DNA of 12,867 nucleotides from Pseudomonadota bacterium (GTDB lineage: Bacteria; Desulfobacterota; Anaeroferrophillalia; Anaeroferrophillales; Tharpellaceae), in contig WFRP01000117.1 in NCBI GenBank assembly GCA_015486505.1, positions 1 through 12,867 of the forward strand, given 5' to 3'. Made by a program: the position numbers and the translations under genes. The notes under the pieces are model-generated. The model saw nothing but the letters and a program-made list of their open reading frames with translations, was not told where the DNA came from and made no database searches. Of the stretch, positions 1 through 7,784 are shown in pieces (positions within the stretch are counted from its first letter, which is position 1; each line of letters opens with the position of its first letter).

Positions 1-150
1 AATCTTGTTTTTTGGTGCAGAAAATAACCTGTAAGGTACTAATGCGGGAACAAATCCCGCAACCCAAACGGAGCCTTACGGCCCGCAAATAAGTGCTCTT
101 ATCAGAACATTTTCTTGTTTTAAAACAAGAAAATAACCTGTAAGGCACTA
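1..150 (+). repeat. structured intergenic repeat, left copy (109-bp tandem unit)
   Basis: The motif AAAATAACCTGTAAGGTACTA occurs at 21-41 and again, with one change, at 130-150, giving a tandem period of 109 bp that probably continues left of the window. Between them lie a hairpin GCGGGA/TCCCGC (44-49 with 55-60) and a second stem CGG-GCC/GGCCCG around the loop TTAC (69-85, one bulged A). An inverted copy is present at 7872-8002. Both hairpins persist there although their sequences differ, which suggests that the structure is what is conserved. No protein is encoded. It resembles the REP-type or MITE-like dispersed elements of bacterial intergenic DNA, but I do not recognise a named family. 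Confidence 0.8.
109..134. repeat. 26-bp perfect palindrome
   Basis: Positions 109-121 are the exact reverse complement of 122-134, centred on TTTT/AAAA with core CTTGTTTTAAAACAAG. It lies inside the left repeat copy, where the 109-bp unit joins its next copy. The inverted copy near 7900-7930 lacks this symmetry: there the junction is a longer, non-palindromic spacer. It may be an insertion or excision scar, or a cruciform or terminator-like structure. Confidence 0.7.
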
Positions 151-436
151 AACAGGGTGCCGGAAATTTTTGCCGGCGGCCCGGAATTAAATTTAATGAT
201 CCTGTCTTTCAGTCACAAAATCCATCAGCCCGGAGATACTAACCAAGAGCGCCTGTGGAGTCAAGCCTTTTTCCACCAAAGCTTTTATGCAAAATTATCT
301 TGACATCACCCAAGTAGATATGTCAGTCAATACCAAAATAAAAATAATCAGTTTTATTGATTAAAAACCGTTCAAGTTTGACTTGCGGTTATTGGTCTGT
401 TCTTTCTAGCGCAAACAATTAACAGGAGGTACGGAA
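151..436. other. leader region of the acyl-CoA genes
   Basis: This gap upstream of the first gene holds no convincing full gene. It contains a possible decayed coding fragment on the minus strand (193-294), a dyad TGACAT/ATGTCA at 301-306 and 320-325 that could be an operator, and a TTGACT hexamer at 378-383 that could be a -35 box but has no good -10 match 17 bases later. A strong ribosome binding site AGGAGG lies at 424-429, seven bases before the ATG at 437. Promoter assignment is not secure. Confidence 0.35.
193..294 (-). pseudogene. possible C-terminal gene remnant
   Basis: On the minus strand an open stretch of 33 codons is bounded by TAA upstream (295-297) and TAA downstream (193-195). 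It reads ...KALVEKGLTPQALLVSISG... and ends TERQDH. The amphipathic, protein-like composition looks more like the tail of a real gene than random translation. There is no ATG and no ribosome binding site, so it is best seen as a degraded fragment. The family is not recognised and chance is quite possible. Confidence 0.2.
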
Positions 437-1246
437 ATGGCGTATGAAACCGTAATTTATGAGTGCCGGGACGGAGTTGGAATTCTCCGTTTGAACCGAC
501 CGGAAAGGATGAATGCCGTCATCGAGCAGCTCTATCTCGACATCCAGGATGTTCTGGAAAAAGCCGGGAAAGACGACAGTGTCAGAGCCCTTATTTTAAC
601 CGGTTCAATCCGCCGAAGCCCCAAAGGCGATAAACAGGCTTTCTGTGCCGGAGCCGATTTGAAAGAACACAAGAAGGGCGAACGCAGCCCCTGGCAGAAA
701 CGTGAATACATTCTGCTGGCCCATGAGACCACCCGACGCCTTTACGTTTTTCCCAAACCGGTCATCGTCGCGGTTAACGGCGCGGCCCGCGGCGCCGGCA
801 GCGAACTGGCCTTGAACGGCGATTTCCTGCTGATGGCCGATACCGCTTCAATCGCTTTCCCTGAAACCGGGCTCGGAACTTTCGTCGGCGGCGGTGTCAC
901 TTCCCACCTCGGCAAACTTATCGGCCGCCAGAAAGCGAAAGAGCTGGTCTTTACCGGCCGGGTTCTGGACGGGCCCGCGGCGGTTGAAATGGGGCTGGCC
1001 TTAAAATCGTACCCGATTGCCGAGCTTATGCCCGCGGCCCTGGAACTGGCGGCGGTTATGGCAAAAAAAGCCCCGATTTCAATGAAGTTTGCCAAAACCA
1101 TCCTCAATCAGGCCGAAAGCCTTGATCTGCAAACCGCCCTGATGATTGAAGCCGAAGCGATTCTTGCCTGTATGACCACTGAAGACTGGCGTGAAGGGAT
1201 AGTCGCCTTTGCGGAAAAACGTGAACCTGAATATTACGGGAGGTAA
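437..1246 (+). CDS. enoyl-CoA hydratase/isomerase (crotonase) family protein
   Basis: This 269-aa cytoplasmic protein has the usual crotonase length. The oxyanion-hole segments are FCAGADLKE (residues 69-77) and AVNGAARGAGSELAL (112-126). Both acidic residues used by true hydratases are present: Glu123 in GSELAL and Glu143 in FPETGLG (equivalents of rat Glu144 and Glu164). It is therefore probably an active hydratase or hydratase/lyase on a CoA thioester, not just an isomerase. A short extra loop (about residues 57-67) precedes the first oxyanion segment. AGGAGG lies seven bases before the ATG. The stop is two bases before the acyl-CoA synthetase ATG, so the two genes are translationally coupled and probably act on the same acyl-CoA. 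The pairing resembles ferB-ferA of Sphingobium SYK-6 (feruloyl-CoA hydratase/lyase with an ADP-forming synthetase), but the substrate cannot be read from sequence. Confidence 0.93.
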   Translation: MAYETVIYECRDGVGILRLNRPERMNAVIEQLYLDIQDVLEKAGKDDSVRALILTGSIRRSPKGDKQAFCAGADLKEHKKGERSPWQKREYILLAHETTRRLYVFPKPVIVAVNGAARGAGSELALNGDFLLMADTASIAFPETGLGTFVGGGVTSHLGKLIGRQKAKELVFTGRVLDGPAAVEMGLALKSYPIAELMPAALELAAVMAKKAPISMKFAKTILNQAESLDLQTALMIEAEAILACMTTEDWREGIVAFAEKREPEYYGR

Positions 1247-1248
1247 AT

Positions 1249-3387
1249 ATGCTTAGTGACAAGATCTTGAATGCTGATTCAATTGCGATCGTGGGGGCCT
1301 CCAAAACCGTTACCAAACGCGGCTACCAGGCCATCAAAATTCTTCAGGAAGAGAGATATGAGGGCAGAATCTACGGCGTTAATCCGAAAATCGACAATGT
1401 CCTCGGCGTAAAATGCTACCCCAAAGTTTCGGCAATCCCGGAGCCGGTTGATCTTGCCTTGATTACGACCCCAGCAAAAACCCTGCCGGGTATTCTGGAA
1501 GATTGCGGACAAAAAGGGGTTGCCGGGGCGGTTATTATCGCCGGCGGCTTCGGTGAACTTGGGGCTGAGGGTAAAAAACTTGAAGCTGAGATGACCAAGG
1601 TGGCCCGCAAATATAATATCCGCCTGATCGGGCCCAACACCTCGGGTATGATTAACATGCACAAAAACCTTAATCTGGTCGGTCTGCGGAATGCCCCCAA
1701 AGGCGGTATTGCCCTGATTTCACAAAGCGGCAATATGGCCCTGACCATGATTACTGAAGCCCAGATCAAGACTAAGGTCGGTTTCTCATACTATGTCGGA
1801 GTCGGCAATGAAGCTGACATTAATTTTCATGAGTATCTTGAATTTTTTGAGAATGATCCCAACACCAAAGCGATCCTGATGTATGTTGAAGGTATGCGCA
1901 ACGGCCGCAAATTTCTGCAGCGGGCCTACCAGACTACCCGAAAAAAACCGATTGTTCTTTTAAAAAGCGGACGTTCTTCAACCGGCAAACGATCAGCGGG
2001 CTCTCATACCGGGGCTTTGGCGGGTATGTCTGAAGTTGCCCGCACCGCGTTCAGCCGGGCGGGAATTGTGGTCGTTGAGAAATCGGACGAAATGCTGCCC
2101 TGCACTGAGGCGCTGGCCAATCTCCCGCCGATAAAAAACAACAATATTGCTATTCTGGCGGACGGCGGCGGTCACGCGACCATCGGCGCCGACGAATTGA
2201 CCGACCTCAAAGTCAATATTCCTGAAATCAGCGAAAAAACCCAGAAAAAGCTCAAGGATATTCTGCCCGCGGCCGCTTCGACCGCCAACCCGATTGATGT
2301 TGCCGGCGGCGCCGATGACAATCCTCTGGTTCTGGCGGAATGCGCCCGCATTCTTCTCCATGATTCGAATATCGGCGGCGTTTTGGTTGTCGGTCTGTTC
2401 GGCGGCTACAGTATCCGCTTTTCCGAAAGCCTGGCTTACGCCGAAGAGGACGCGGCCCATCATTTCGGAAAACTGGTCCGGGAAACCGGGAAACCGGTAA
2501 TTATGCATTCACTCTACAATTTCGCCAAACCGCACTCCCTCGACCTTTTGCGCTATTACGGGATTCCGGTATTTGACTCCCTTGAACTGGCCTGTAAAGC
2601 GGTTGGAGCCCTGGCTGAATACGGCGGCTATCTCCGGGGCTATAAATCCAAAGCCAAATTTGTTTTCGATATGGGCGCTAAAGCCAAAGCCCGGGGCCGG
2701 GAGATCATGCACACGGCCCGGTCTGAAGGGCGCACGGCTCTGCTTGAAAACGAAGCTAAAGAACTGATCAGCCTGCACGGCGGCATGATCTGCCATGACT
2801 GCCTCGCCCAATCTCCGGAGCAGGCCGTGGCTATGGCAGCCGGTTTTGAAGAAAAAGTGGTAATGAAGATTGTCTCCCCCGACATTCTCCATAAAAGTGA
2901 TGCCGGCGGCGTTCGTCTTAATCTGAAAGAGCCCGAGGAAATTCGTCAGGCCTACCGGGATATTATCGACAACGCCCGCGCCTACGACCCCGATGCGAAG
3001 ATCAAAGGCATTCTCGTCGCGCCGATGGTCAATGAAGGTCTCGAAGTTATTATCGGCACTAAAAATGATGATCAGTTCGGCCCGGTAATTATGTTCGGGA
3101 TTGGCGGAATTATGGTCGAGGTGCTTAAAGATGTGGTCTTCCGGGTTCTGCCAATCTCGGCCTATGCCGCCCGCGGCATGATTGACGAAATCAAATCGGT
3201 CCAGCTCCTGAACGGTTTCCGGGGCCAGCCGCCGGTCGATCGCAAAGCGATCAAACGCCTGCTGCTGACGGTTTCTGAAATCATCGGCGCCTATCCCGAA
3301 ATCCAGGAGATGGACTTTAACCCGGTCATCGTCTACGAAGAGGGGCTCAATGTCGTTGATGCCCGGATCATCTTAAAACAGCCGTAG
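1249..3387 (+). CDS. ADP-forming acyl-CoA synthetase (fused alpha-beta, Acd type)
   Basis: This 712-aa protein would catalyse acyl-CoA + ADP + Pi <-> acid + CoA + ATP, in either direction. Domain order: CoA-binding Rossmann domain (about 5-130, SIAIVGAS at 11-18); succinyl-CoA-ligase-like domains (about 145-460) carrying the phosphorylated histidine in SHTGALAG (His253); a linker; then an ATP-grasp beta part (about 490-710) with SPDILHKSDAGGV (542-554), whose His548 matches the second relay histidine of archaeal ACDs, and the closing MDFNPV motif (688-693). All parts are intact. The ribosome binding site GGGAGG lies in the last codons of the hydratase gene. The pair suits making an acyl-CoA from an acid and hydrating it, or conserving energy as ATP from an acyl-CoA product. 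Feruloyl-CoA synthetase FerA of Sphingobium belongs to this superfamily; so do acetate-, propionate- and aryl-acid-specific enzymes. Substrate unassigned. Confidence 0.95.
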   Translation: MLSDKILNADSIAIVGASKTVTKRGYQAIKILQEERYEGRIYGVNPKIDNVLGVKCYPKVSAIPEPVDLALITTPAKTLPGILEDCGQKGVAGAVIIAGGFGELGAEGKKLEAEMTKVARKYNIRLIGPNTSGMINMHKNLNLVGLRNAPKGGIALISQSGNMALTMITEAQIKTKVGFSYYVGVGNEADINFHEYLEFFENDPNTKAILMYVEGMRNGRKFLQRAYQTTRKKPIVLLKSGRSSTGKRSAGSHTGALAGMSEVARTAFSRAGIVVVEKSDEMLPCTEALANLPPIKNNNIAILADGGGHATIGADELTDLKVNIPEISEKTQKKLKDILPAAASTANPIDVAGGADDNPLVLAECARILLHDSNIGGVLVVGLFGGYSIRFSESLAYAEEDAAHHFGKLVRETGKPVIMHSLYNFAKPHSLDLLRYYGIPVFDSLELACKAVGALAEYGGYLRGYKSKAKFVFDMGAKAKARGREIMHTARSEGRTALLENEAKELISLHGGMICHDCLAQSPEQAVAMAAGFEEKVVMKIVSPDILHKSDAGGVRLNLKEPEEIRQAYRDIIDNARAYDPDAKIKGILVAPMVNEGLEVIIGTKNDDQFGPVIMFGIGGIMVEVLKDVVFRVLPISAYAARGMIDEIKSVQLLNGFRGQPPVDRKAIKRLLLTVSEIIGAYPEIQEMDFNPVIVYEEGLNVVDARIILKQP

Positions 3388-3395
3388 GGTATGAC

Positions 3396-3463
3396 AAGCT
3401 ATAAGTTGTAAGCTGTAAACTGTAAGACACCTCTTATGACTTATAGCTTGCAGCTTACAGCTT
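3396..3463. repeat. inverted arrays of a 7-bp repeat (AAGCTGT-like)
   Basis: From 3396 the plus strand reads in heptamers AAGCTAT, AAGTTGT, AAGCTGT, AAACTGT. From 3463 backwards the minus strand reads AAGCTGT, AAGCTGC, AAGCTAT, AAGTCAT. The two arrays face each other, including a perfect 12-bp inverted repeat CAAGCTATAAGT (3395-3406 with 3439-3450). No U-tract follows, so it is not an ordinary terminator. It sits between the acyl-CoA synthetase and the permease and supplies a misleading upstream ATG (3436) for the permease. Confidence 0.8.
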
Positions 3464-3483
3464 CTGAGAACAAAGGATTTTAT

Positions 3484-4248
3484 TTGCTGATTTTTATCGT
3501 GGGGCTCGCTGTGGGCCTGCTTTCTACGGTTGTCGGTATGGGCGGCGGCATTGTTATGGTTCCGGCTTTAACCGCCCTGGCCGGGCTTGCGCAAATTGAG
3601 GCGATGGCGACCAGCCTGGCGACAATCGCGCTGATTTCATCCTGGAATACCTGGCGCTATCACAGACAGGGCCTGGTGCGCTGGCAGGTTGTTATCTGGG
3701 TCGCTCTGGGCTCCGGGGTCTGTGCCTCAAGCGCCGGAGTTATCGCCCCGAACCTGCCGGAAAGGGTTCTGGTCGGCCTGCTTATCCTGGTCCTGCTGGC
3801 CCTGGCCTGGAAAACCTTTCGCATCGGCTCAATCAGCGCCAAAGAGACCGGCAGCCGAAATAAAAGTCACAAAACCGCTCTGGCTATCGGCTCACTGGGC
3901 GGCCTGATTGCCGGTTTTACCGGCATCGGCGGCGGCGGCATCACGACCTCGCTGATGCTGGTAACCGGGATCACCAAAAACAAGACCACCGTTCCGACCT
4001 CCAACGCGATTATGGTTTTCACCACCAGCGCCGGCGCCCTGACCTACGCCCTGCACGGTGATTGCAGCTGGCCACAACTCGGACTTATTCACGCGGATTA
4101 CGCCCTGCTTTTAGCGACCGGGGCCGTCTGCTCATCATTTATCGGCATCCGCATAAATAAAATAATCCCGCTTAAAATTCGTAAAACCATTCTCGGATCT
4201 ATCCTGCTCCTGATTACCCTGCGCCTGATTTTTCAGATAATGTCTTGA
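3484..4248 (+). CDS. TauE/SafE (TSUP) family membrane permease
   Basis: This is an inner-membrane protein of about 255 aa with roughly eight hydrophobic segments in two homologous halves. Each half opens with a glycine-rich motif: GMGGGIVMVP near the start and GIGGGGITTS near the middle. This is the hallmark of TSUP permeases, which move sulfite, sulfonates, sulfoacetate or other organic anions. I chose TTG 3484 because AAAGGA (3472-3477) lies six bases upstream, and translation then begins LIFIVGLAVGLLS, typical of the family. The frame is open back to ATG 3436, but those 16 codons (MTYSLQLTASE...) are simply the 7-bp repeat translated and have no ribosome binding site. It follows the acyl-CoA synthetase by 96 bp on the same strand and may export or import the related acid. 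Substrate unknown. Confidence 0.88.
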   Translation: MLIFIVGLAVGLLSTVVGMGGGIVMVPALTALAGLAQIEAMATSLATIALISSWNTWRYHRQGLVRWQVVIWVALGSGVCASSAGVIAPNLPERVLVGLLILVLLALAWKTFRIGSISAKETGSRNKSHKTALAIGSLGGLIAGFTGIGGGGITTSLMLVTGITKNKTTVPTSNAIMVFTTSAGALTYALHGDCSWPQLGLIHADYALLLATGAVCSSFIGIRINKIIPLKIRKTILGSILLLITLRLIFQIMS

Positions 4249-4369
4249 TCCTTTTCCCCCAAACACCCATAAGTCAAGCCCAAATCCCCCAATTGAATAA
4301 TGTCTCCCGCAAAGGCATCTATAACTGCTCGAATATATAGCAAAACATCTAACTCAAAAAGTTGAATTA

Positions 4370-5833
4370 TTACTTTAGGCGCTGATTCTGGTGTTGCAGG
4401 AGCCGGTTTATTTCCGCAGCGGTTTGCTCACAAACCGTTGCGGGATGGCCGCCCTCCCGGCGCCAGCCGCTTTTTACGGTTTCGACAAAGCGGTTAAGCG
4501 CTGTTTCCGGCAGAGCCTGGGGATTATGCGCCCAGGACAGCATTCCCTGAACCTGATCGCGGCAGCTTAAATCCATATTGTAGCCGAATTGAAAACCTTT
4601 ACTAGCCATCAAGACCGGGAAATAACCGTAATCCCGCTCGGCCGGGGATTTCAGGCGCAGATATGAATACTCGACCACCTCTTTCGCCTCCTCCCCTTTG
4701 GCGGCGCGATGTTTACGCCTCTGAATCACGCCGCGCAGTTCATTGTTGGCTAAACGTAACTCCTGCAGTTTCCCGGCTTCATTGTAACCAAGATCGCCGC
4801 CGAGAAGCAGGAGACAGAGATAGTCATCAAGTTGAGGTTTTACGTCGCCGAAAGCAACCTTCTCAAAGTTTATATGCAGGCTGTGCGGCCTGATCTCGGC
4901 AATAAATTTTATCACTTCGTCAATATAGAGGGCAATCAGGCCTAAATCGAGTGACAGCGGCATTGAAAAACTGCGCGGATAATCGAGACGCACGAGCGAA
5001 TATTCAAAGAAACCGCCCGGCTGTGCCCAGATCCGGGGCAGGGATAAGAGTGAGCGATCACGAATATGTGAATCGAGATAGCCGCCCAGACGCCAACTGA
5101 CATCATCAAGAAAGAAGGCTTCGTAATAGCGCATATTCTGAAACAGATGGTCCTGTCGGTTGCCTTTGAAAGGTTTGTCGAACGTCGCGAAGCGGCCGAG
5201 ATTACTGAACTCAAGCTCAACTCCGGCGGGGGTTAAACCGGGGCGGCTGAATTTCGCGAATTCAGCCGCCGCCAGTTCCGCCATCAAATCGAAAGGTTGC
5301 AGTTTTTTTATCAGAGAAGCACAAAGGAGGGCATAAACATAGAGGCTGCGTTGTTCTTCAGCGATTACTTCGTCGATCAGAGAATCAATTAAATGATCAT
5401 ACTCCGCCCGCTGCCGGTTAAACCAGAGCATTGCCGCCAGGTTCGGGAAAAAATCGTAATAACAGTCGGGGGAATGAAACGGCAGCTTAACCCGATCAAG
5501 GCTACGGCGAATACCCTGGACGTGGTAGCCGAAAAGATAATGACGCAGGATAATGTGGAGATAGGGGCGCAGAATATCACGCTCAAGCCAGACCCGGCGA
5601 CCGATCCGCAGCTGCTGGAAATAACGGGCCGCGGCAATTTCAATGTTCCGGCGAAAGGCGGCAAGCGGGGAAAGATCAGCCGTGGTACGCTGATTCTTGA
5701 AAAAGATAAAACGGCGCCGGTAAGTAATGCCGACAAATTCACGCAGGAGTAACAGGCGCTCATACGAAGTCAATCGCCGGTAGAGCGCCTCATAACGAGT
5801 CGAACGGAGCTGCCTGGGAAAGTATAGAGCCAC
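4370..5833 (-). CDS. unrecognised 487-aa protein, possible carboxylate-amine ligase-like fold
   Basis: I do not recognise the family. The protein is cytoplasmic in composition, rich in Arg, Leu and Tyr in the first 200 residues, with no signal peptide or membrane helix. The second half has PAGVELEFSNLG (202-213) and, about 110 residues later, RPHSLHINFE (315-324), followed by LQELRLANNE (356-365). A first strand GxExEF followed by a strand with HxHxxxE-like spacing is reminiscent of the amidoligase/glutamate-cysteine-ligase-like superfamily, but this is weak eye-matching. The frame begins GTG 5833 directly against an 11-bp repeat and has no ribosome binding site, so the true start may lie downstream, although no in-frame ATG occurs early. 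It is third in a minus-strand run after hisS and the 162-aa gene, 33 bp from the latter. Its end converges on the permease, with 121 bp of unremarkable DNA between. Confidence 0.75.
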   Translation of the reverse strand: MALYFPRQLRSTRYEALYRRLTSYERLLLLREFVGITYRRRFIFFKNQRTTADLSPLAAFRRNIEIAAARYFQQLRIGRRVWLERDILRPYLHIILRHYLFGYHVQGIRRSLDRVKLPFHSPDCYYDFFPNLAAMLWFNRQRAEYDHLIDSLIDEVIAEEQRSLYVYALLCASLIKKLQPFDLMAELAAAEFAKFSRPGLTPAGVELEFSNLGRFATFDKPFKGNRQDHLFQNMRYYEAFFLDDVSWRLGGYLDSHIRDRSLLSLPRIWAQPGGFFEYSLVRLDYPRSFSMPLSLDLGLIALYIDEVIKFIAEIRPHSLHINFEKVAFGDVKPQLDDYLCLLLLGGDLGYNEAGKLQELRLANNELRGVIQRRKHRAAKGEEAKEVVEYSYLRLKSPAERDYGYFPVLMASKGFQFGYNMDLSCRDQVQGMLSWAHNPQALPETALNRFVETVKSGWRREGGHPATVCEQTAAEINRLLQHQNQRLK

Positions 5834-5866
5834 AAGTTAGCTGTAAGTTAGCCGCAAGTTAAAAAT
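5834..5866. repeat. three tandem 11-bp repeats
   Basis: The plus strand reads AAGTTAGCTGT, AAGTTAGCCGC, AAGTTAAAAAT, an 11-bp period that fills the whole gap between two minus-strand genes. The units share the AAGTTA/GCTGTAA wording of the heptamer arrays at 3396-3463, so they are probably members of one simple repeat family. On the minus strand they occupy the place where the ribosome binding site of the 487-aa gene should be. Confidence 0.75.
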
Positions 5867-6355
5867 CTATGATGAATAGTCTCCACGAGCATATTTTTCA
5901 ACTTCGACCCGGGCCATAATCAGGGATTCTTCCATCAAGTCAGAAAGTTCACTATGCTCAACCTGACCGATATACTCCATCATATTTTTGGAAACCTGAT
6001 CTAAAACCTGAACCGTCTCTTTCATTTTCACCGGGTCAAGCCGTTCCCGATTAAGGTTCTGCCGGTAGCTGTTGAGAATATCAATCAGCTGCTCGGTATC
6101 GCGAATCCCTTTTTCCCGCAGATCGACTGCTTCCGGCAATTCATCCAGCGCGGTCACTTCATAAACCGGAAAACTCGCGAATCCGGGCTGCACCAAAGCG
6201 CTTTTACCGGTTTCATCGGCGGCTCGATTTAATTCCTGTTCCAGGAGTTTACCGAACTTACCTTTAATACTATTAGTCGAATCCGGCGGCGTTTTTTTTA
6301 CGGCTCCGGTTAAATTCGCGACCGCGCCCGCATCAATGGCATCAACACTCATCAT
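5867..6355 (-). CDS. hypothetical 162-aa protein overlapping the hisS end
   Basis: This is a small, charged, helical, cytoplasmic protein of unrecognised family. Residues 1-60 are low in structure (Ala, Thr, Lys). The rest is predicted helix, with an NLNRERLDPVKMKETV segment (about 100-115) and a distinctive tail EVEKYARGDYSS. It starts at ATG 6355, or the adjacent ATG 6352; GGGAG lies four or seven bases upstream, so the second is slightly better placed. The first 14 bases overlap the last codons and stop of hisS (6342-6344), so translation is coupled. No enzyme motif is visible. The overlap says only that it is co-expressed with hisS, not that it takes part in tRNA charging. Confidence 0.8.
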   Translation of the reverse strand: MMSVDAIDAGAVANLTGAVKKTPPDSTNSIKGKFGKLLEQELNRAADETGKSALVQPGFASFPVYEVTALDELPEAVDLREKGIRDTEQLIDILNSYRQNLNRERLDPVKMKETVQVLDQVSKNMMEYIGQVEHSELSDLMEESLIMARVEVEKYARGDYSS

Positions 6356-7610
6356 AAAGCTCCCGCAGAGCCTCCTCCAAATTATTTAAAGAAAGCTGAG
6401 TCTGCTCTTTAGTTCGCATATTCCGGCAGATGGCAATCCCCTGGTCAAGCTCATCCGGGCCGACAATAAGAGCATACATTACGCCATCCTTATCGGCTTT
6501 TTTGAGCTGACTCTTGAGGCTTTTCTGCTGAAAACCCAGAGTCGTCACCCTGGCGTTGCGGTTCAGGCTCACGTGGAGGGGGAAAAGCCTGCGTAAGGCC
6601 GCTTCGCCCAGCGGCACCAGAGCCGCAAAAGGTGACGTTGAAGGAGCAAGTTTATCCCCGGCAAGCATCATCAGACGCTCAAAACCGATGGCAAAACCAA
6701 ATGCCGGAGTCGGCTTCCCGCCAAGCTCTTCCACAAGCAGGTCATAACGCCCGCCGGCGGCCACCGCGTTCTGCGCTCCCAAATCTCCGGCCAAAAACTC
6801 AAAAGTAGTGCGCGTGTAGTAATCCAGACCCCGTACCAGTTGTGAATCAACCTGATATTCCAGGCCCACATCATCAAGCAGGCCGCAGAGGCCGGAAAAA
6901 TGCGCCCGGCAATCATCACATAAAGAGTGATTGATCTGCGGCGCCCCGAGCACGGCCTCGCGACAGGCCGGGTTTTTGCAGTCTAAAGCCCGTAACGGAT
7001 TTTCCTGAATCCGGCGTTGACAATCACCGCAAAGTGAGCTCCGGCGCTCGAGCAGAAAACTTTTAAGCTTATCCCGGTAAGCCGGGCGGCAAGCCGCGCA
7101 CCCCAAACTGTTGAGATGCAGATTTACTCCTTCTATCGAGAGTGTATGAAATAATTGTGCCAACATTACCAAAGTTTCGGCATCCTGGTAAAAACTTGCT
7201 TCACCAAAGACCTCAGCTCCTAACTGATGGAACTGACGATAGCGCCCTTTCTGCGGCCGCTCGTAACGAAACATCGGGCCGCTGTAATATAACTTATTAA
7301 TTTCACTAAGTTTTCCAAGAGAGTATTGATTAAAGGCCCGCACCACCGAAGCCGTGCCTTCGGGCCGCAGGGTCAGCGAACGCTCCGAACGATCCCGAAA
7401 AGTATACATCTCTTTTTCAACAATATCGGTCTCATCACCGATACTCCGGGCAAAAAGTTCCGTCGGTTCGAGCAGCGCCAGACGCAACTCGGCAAATCCG
7501 TACCCCTCAAGCAGGTTCCGAAACTTATCCTCAACCTGCCGCCAGCGAAAACTCTCCGGCGGCAAAACCTCATTAAAGCCCTTAACTGTTTTTATCTGAT
7601 TTTTTTTCAT
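6342..7610 (-). CDS. hisS: histidyl-tRNA synthetase
   Basis: This 422-aa class II synthetase charges tRNA-His with histidine in the cytoplasm. Class II motif 2 is FRYERPQKGRYRQFHQ (114-129), the histidine-binding segments are LVRGLDYYTRTTFE (258-271) and AAGGRYD (284-290), and motif 3 is GFAIGFERL (305-313). A C-terminal anticodon-binding domain spans about 325-415. The insertion domain carries cysteine pairs at 171/174, 194/197, 211/216 and 231/234, a putative zinc ribbon seen in a subset of bacterial HisRS enzymes. The ATG is preceded only by a weak GAAAGAA. It is first in a minus-strand unit with the 162-aa gene (14-bp overlap) and the 487-aa gene. Confidence 0.97.
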   Translation of the reverse strand: MKKNQIKTVKGFNEVLPPESFRWRQVEDKFRNLLEGYGFAELRLALLEPTELFARSIGDETDIVEKEMYTFRDRSERSLTLRPEGTASVVRAFNQYSLGKLSEINKLYYSGPMFRYERPQKGRYRQFHQLGAEVFGEASFYQDAETLVMLAQLFHTLSIEGVNLHLNSLGCAACRPAYRDKLKSFLLERRSSLCGDCQRRIQENPLRALDCKNPACREAVLGAPQINHSLCDDCRAHFSGLCGLLDDVGLEYQVDSQLVRGLDYYTRTTFEFLAGDLGAQNAVAAGGRYDLLVEELGGKPTPAFGFAIGFERLMMLAGDKLAPSTSPFAALVPLGEAALRRLFPLHVSLNRNARVTTLGFQQKSLKSQLKKADKDGVMYALIVGPDELDQGIAICRNMRTKEQTQLSLNNLEEALRELYDEC

Positions 7611-7702
7611 AAAATTATTCTTTCAATCGCAATTGTTCGCTGAATATTATGCCCTTGACAAGGACATAAACAGCTTTGCGAGATAACTGCTTTTTTGTTT
7701 CC

Positions 7703-7726
7703 CGCAAAGACGCAAAGACCCAAAGA
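7703..7726 (+). repeat. CGCAAAGA tandem repeat
   Basis: CGCAAAGA occurs twice head to tail (7703-7710, 7711-7718), followed by a diverged third unit. In translation it gives the RKDAKTQRK phrase often mis-annotated as protein in many bacterial genomes. It is a short intergenic repeat with no known function. Confidence 0.7.
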
Positions 7727-7784
7727 AAAACCGCGGACATAATGATTTTAACTATATATACTGTAACTATTCAGCCAAATTTTA

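Noticed and set aside
1993..2508. 171-aa minus-strand frame inside the acyl-CoA synthetase gene
   Set aside because: It lies wholly antisense to a well-conserved enzyme and its composition reflects the codon bias of that gene.
3396..3463. CRISPR-like array
   Set aside because: The units are 7 bp with no spacers, and there are no cas genes in the window.
3436..3483. ATG 3436 as the permease start
   Set aside because: The region is translated repeat without a ribosome binding site; TTG 3484 has AAAGGA at the right distance and begins the first membrane helix.
5393..5752. 119-aa plus-strand frame antisense to the 487-aa gene
   Set aside because: It looks somewhat protein-like but has no ribosome binding site and lies within the minus-strand frame, which is longer and fits the operon.
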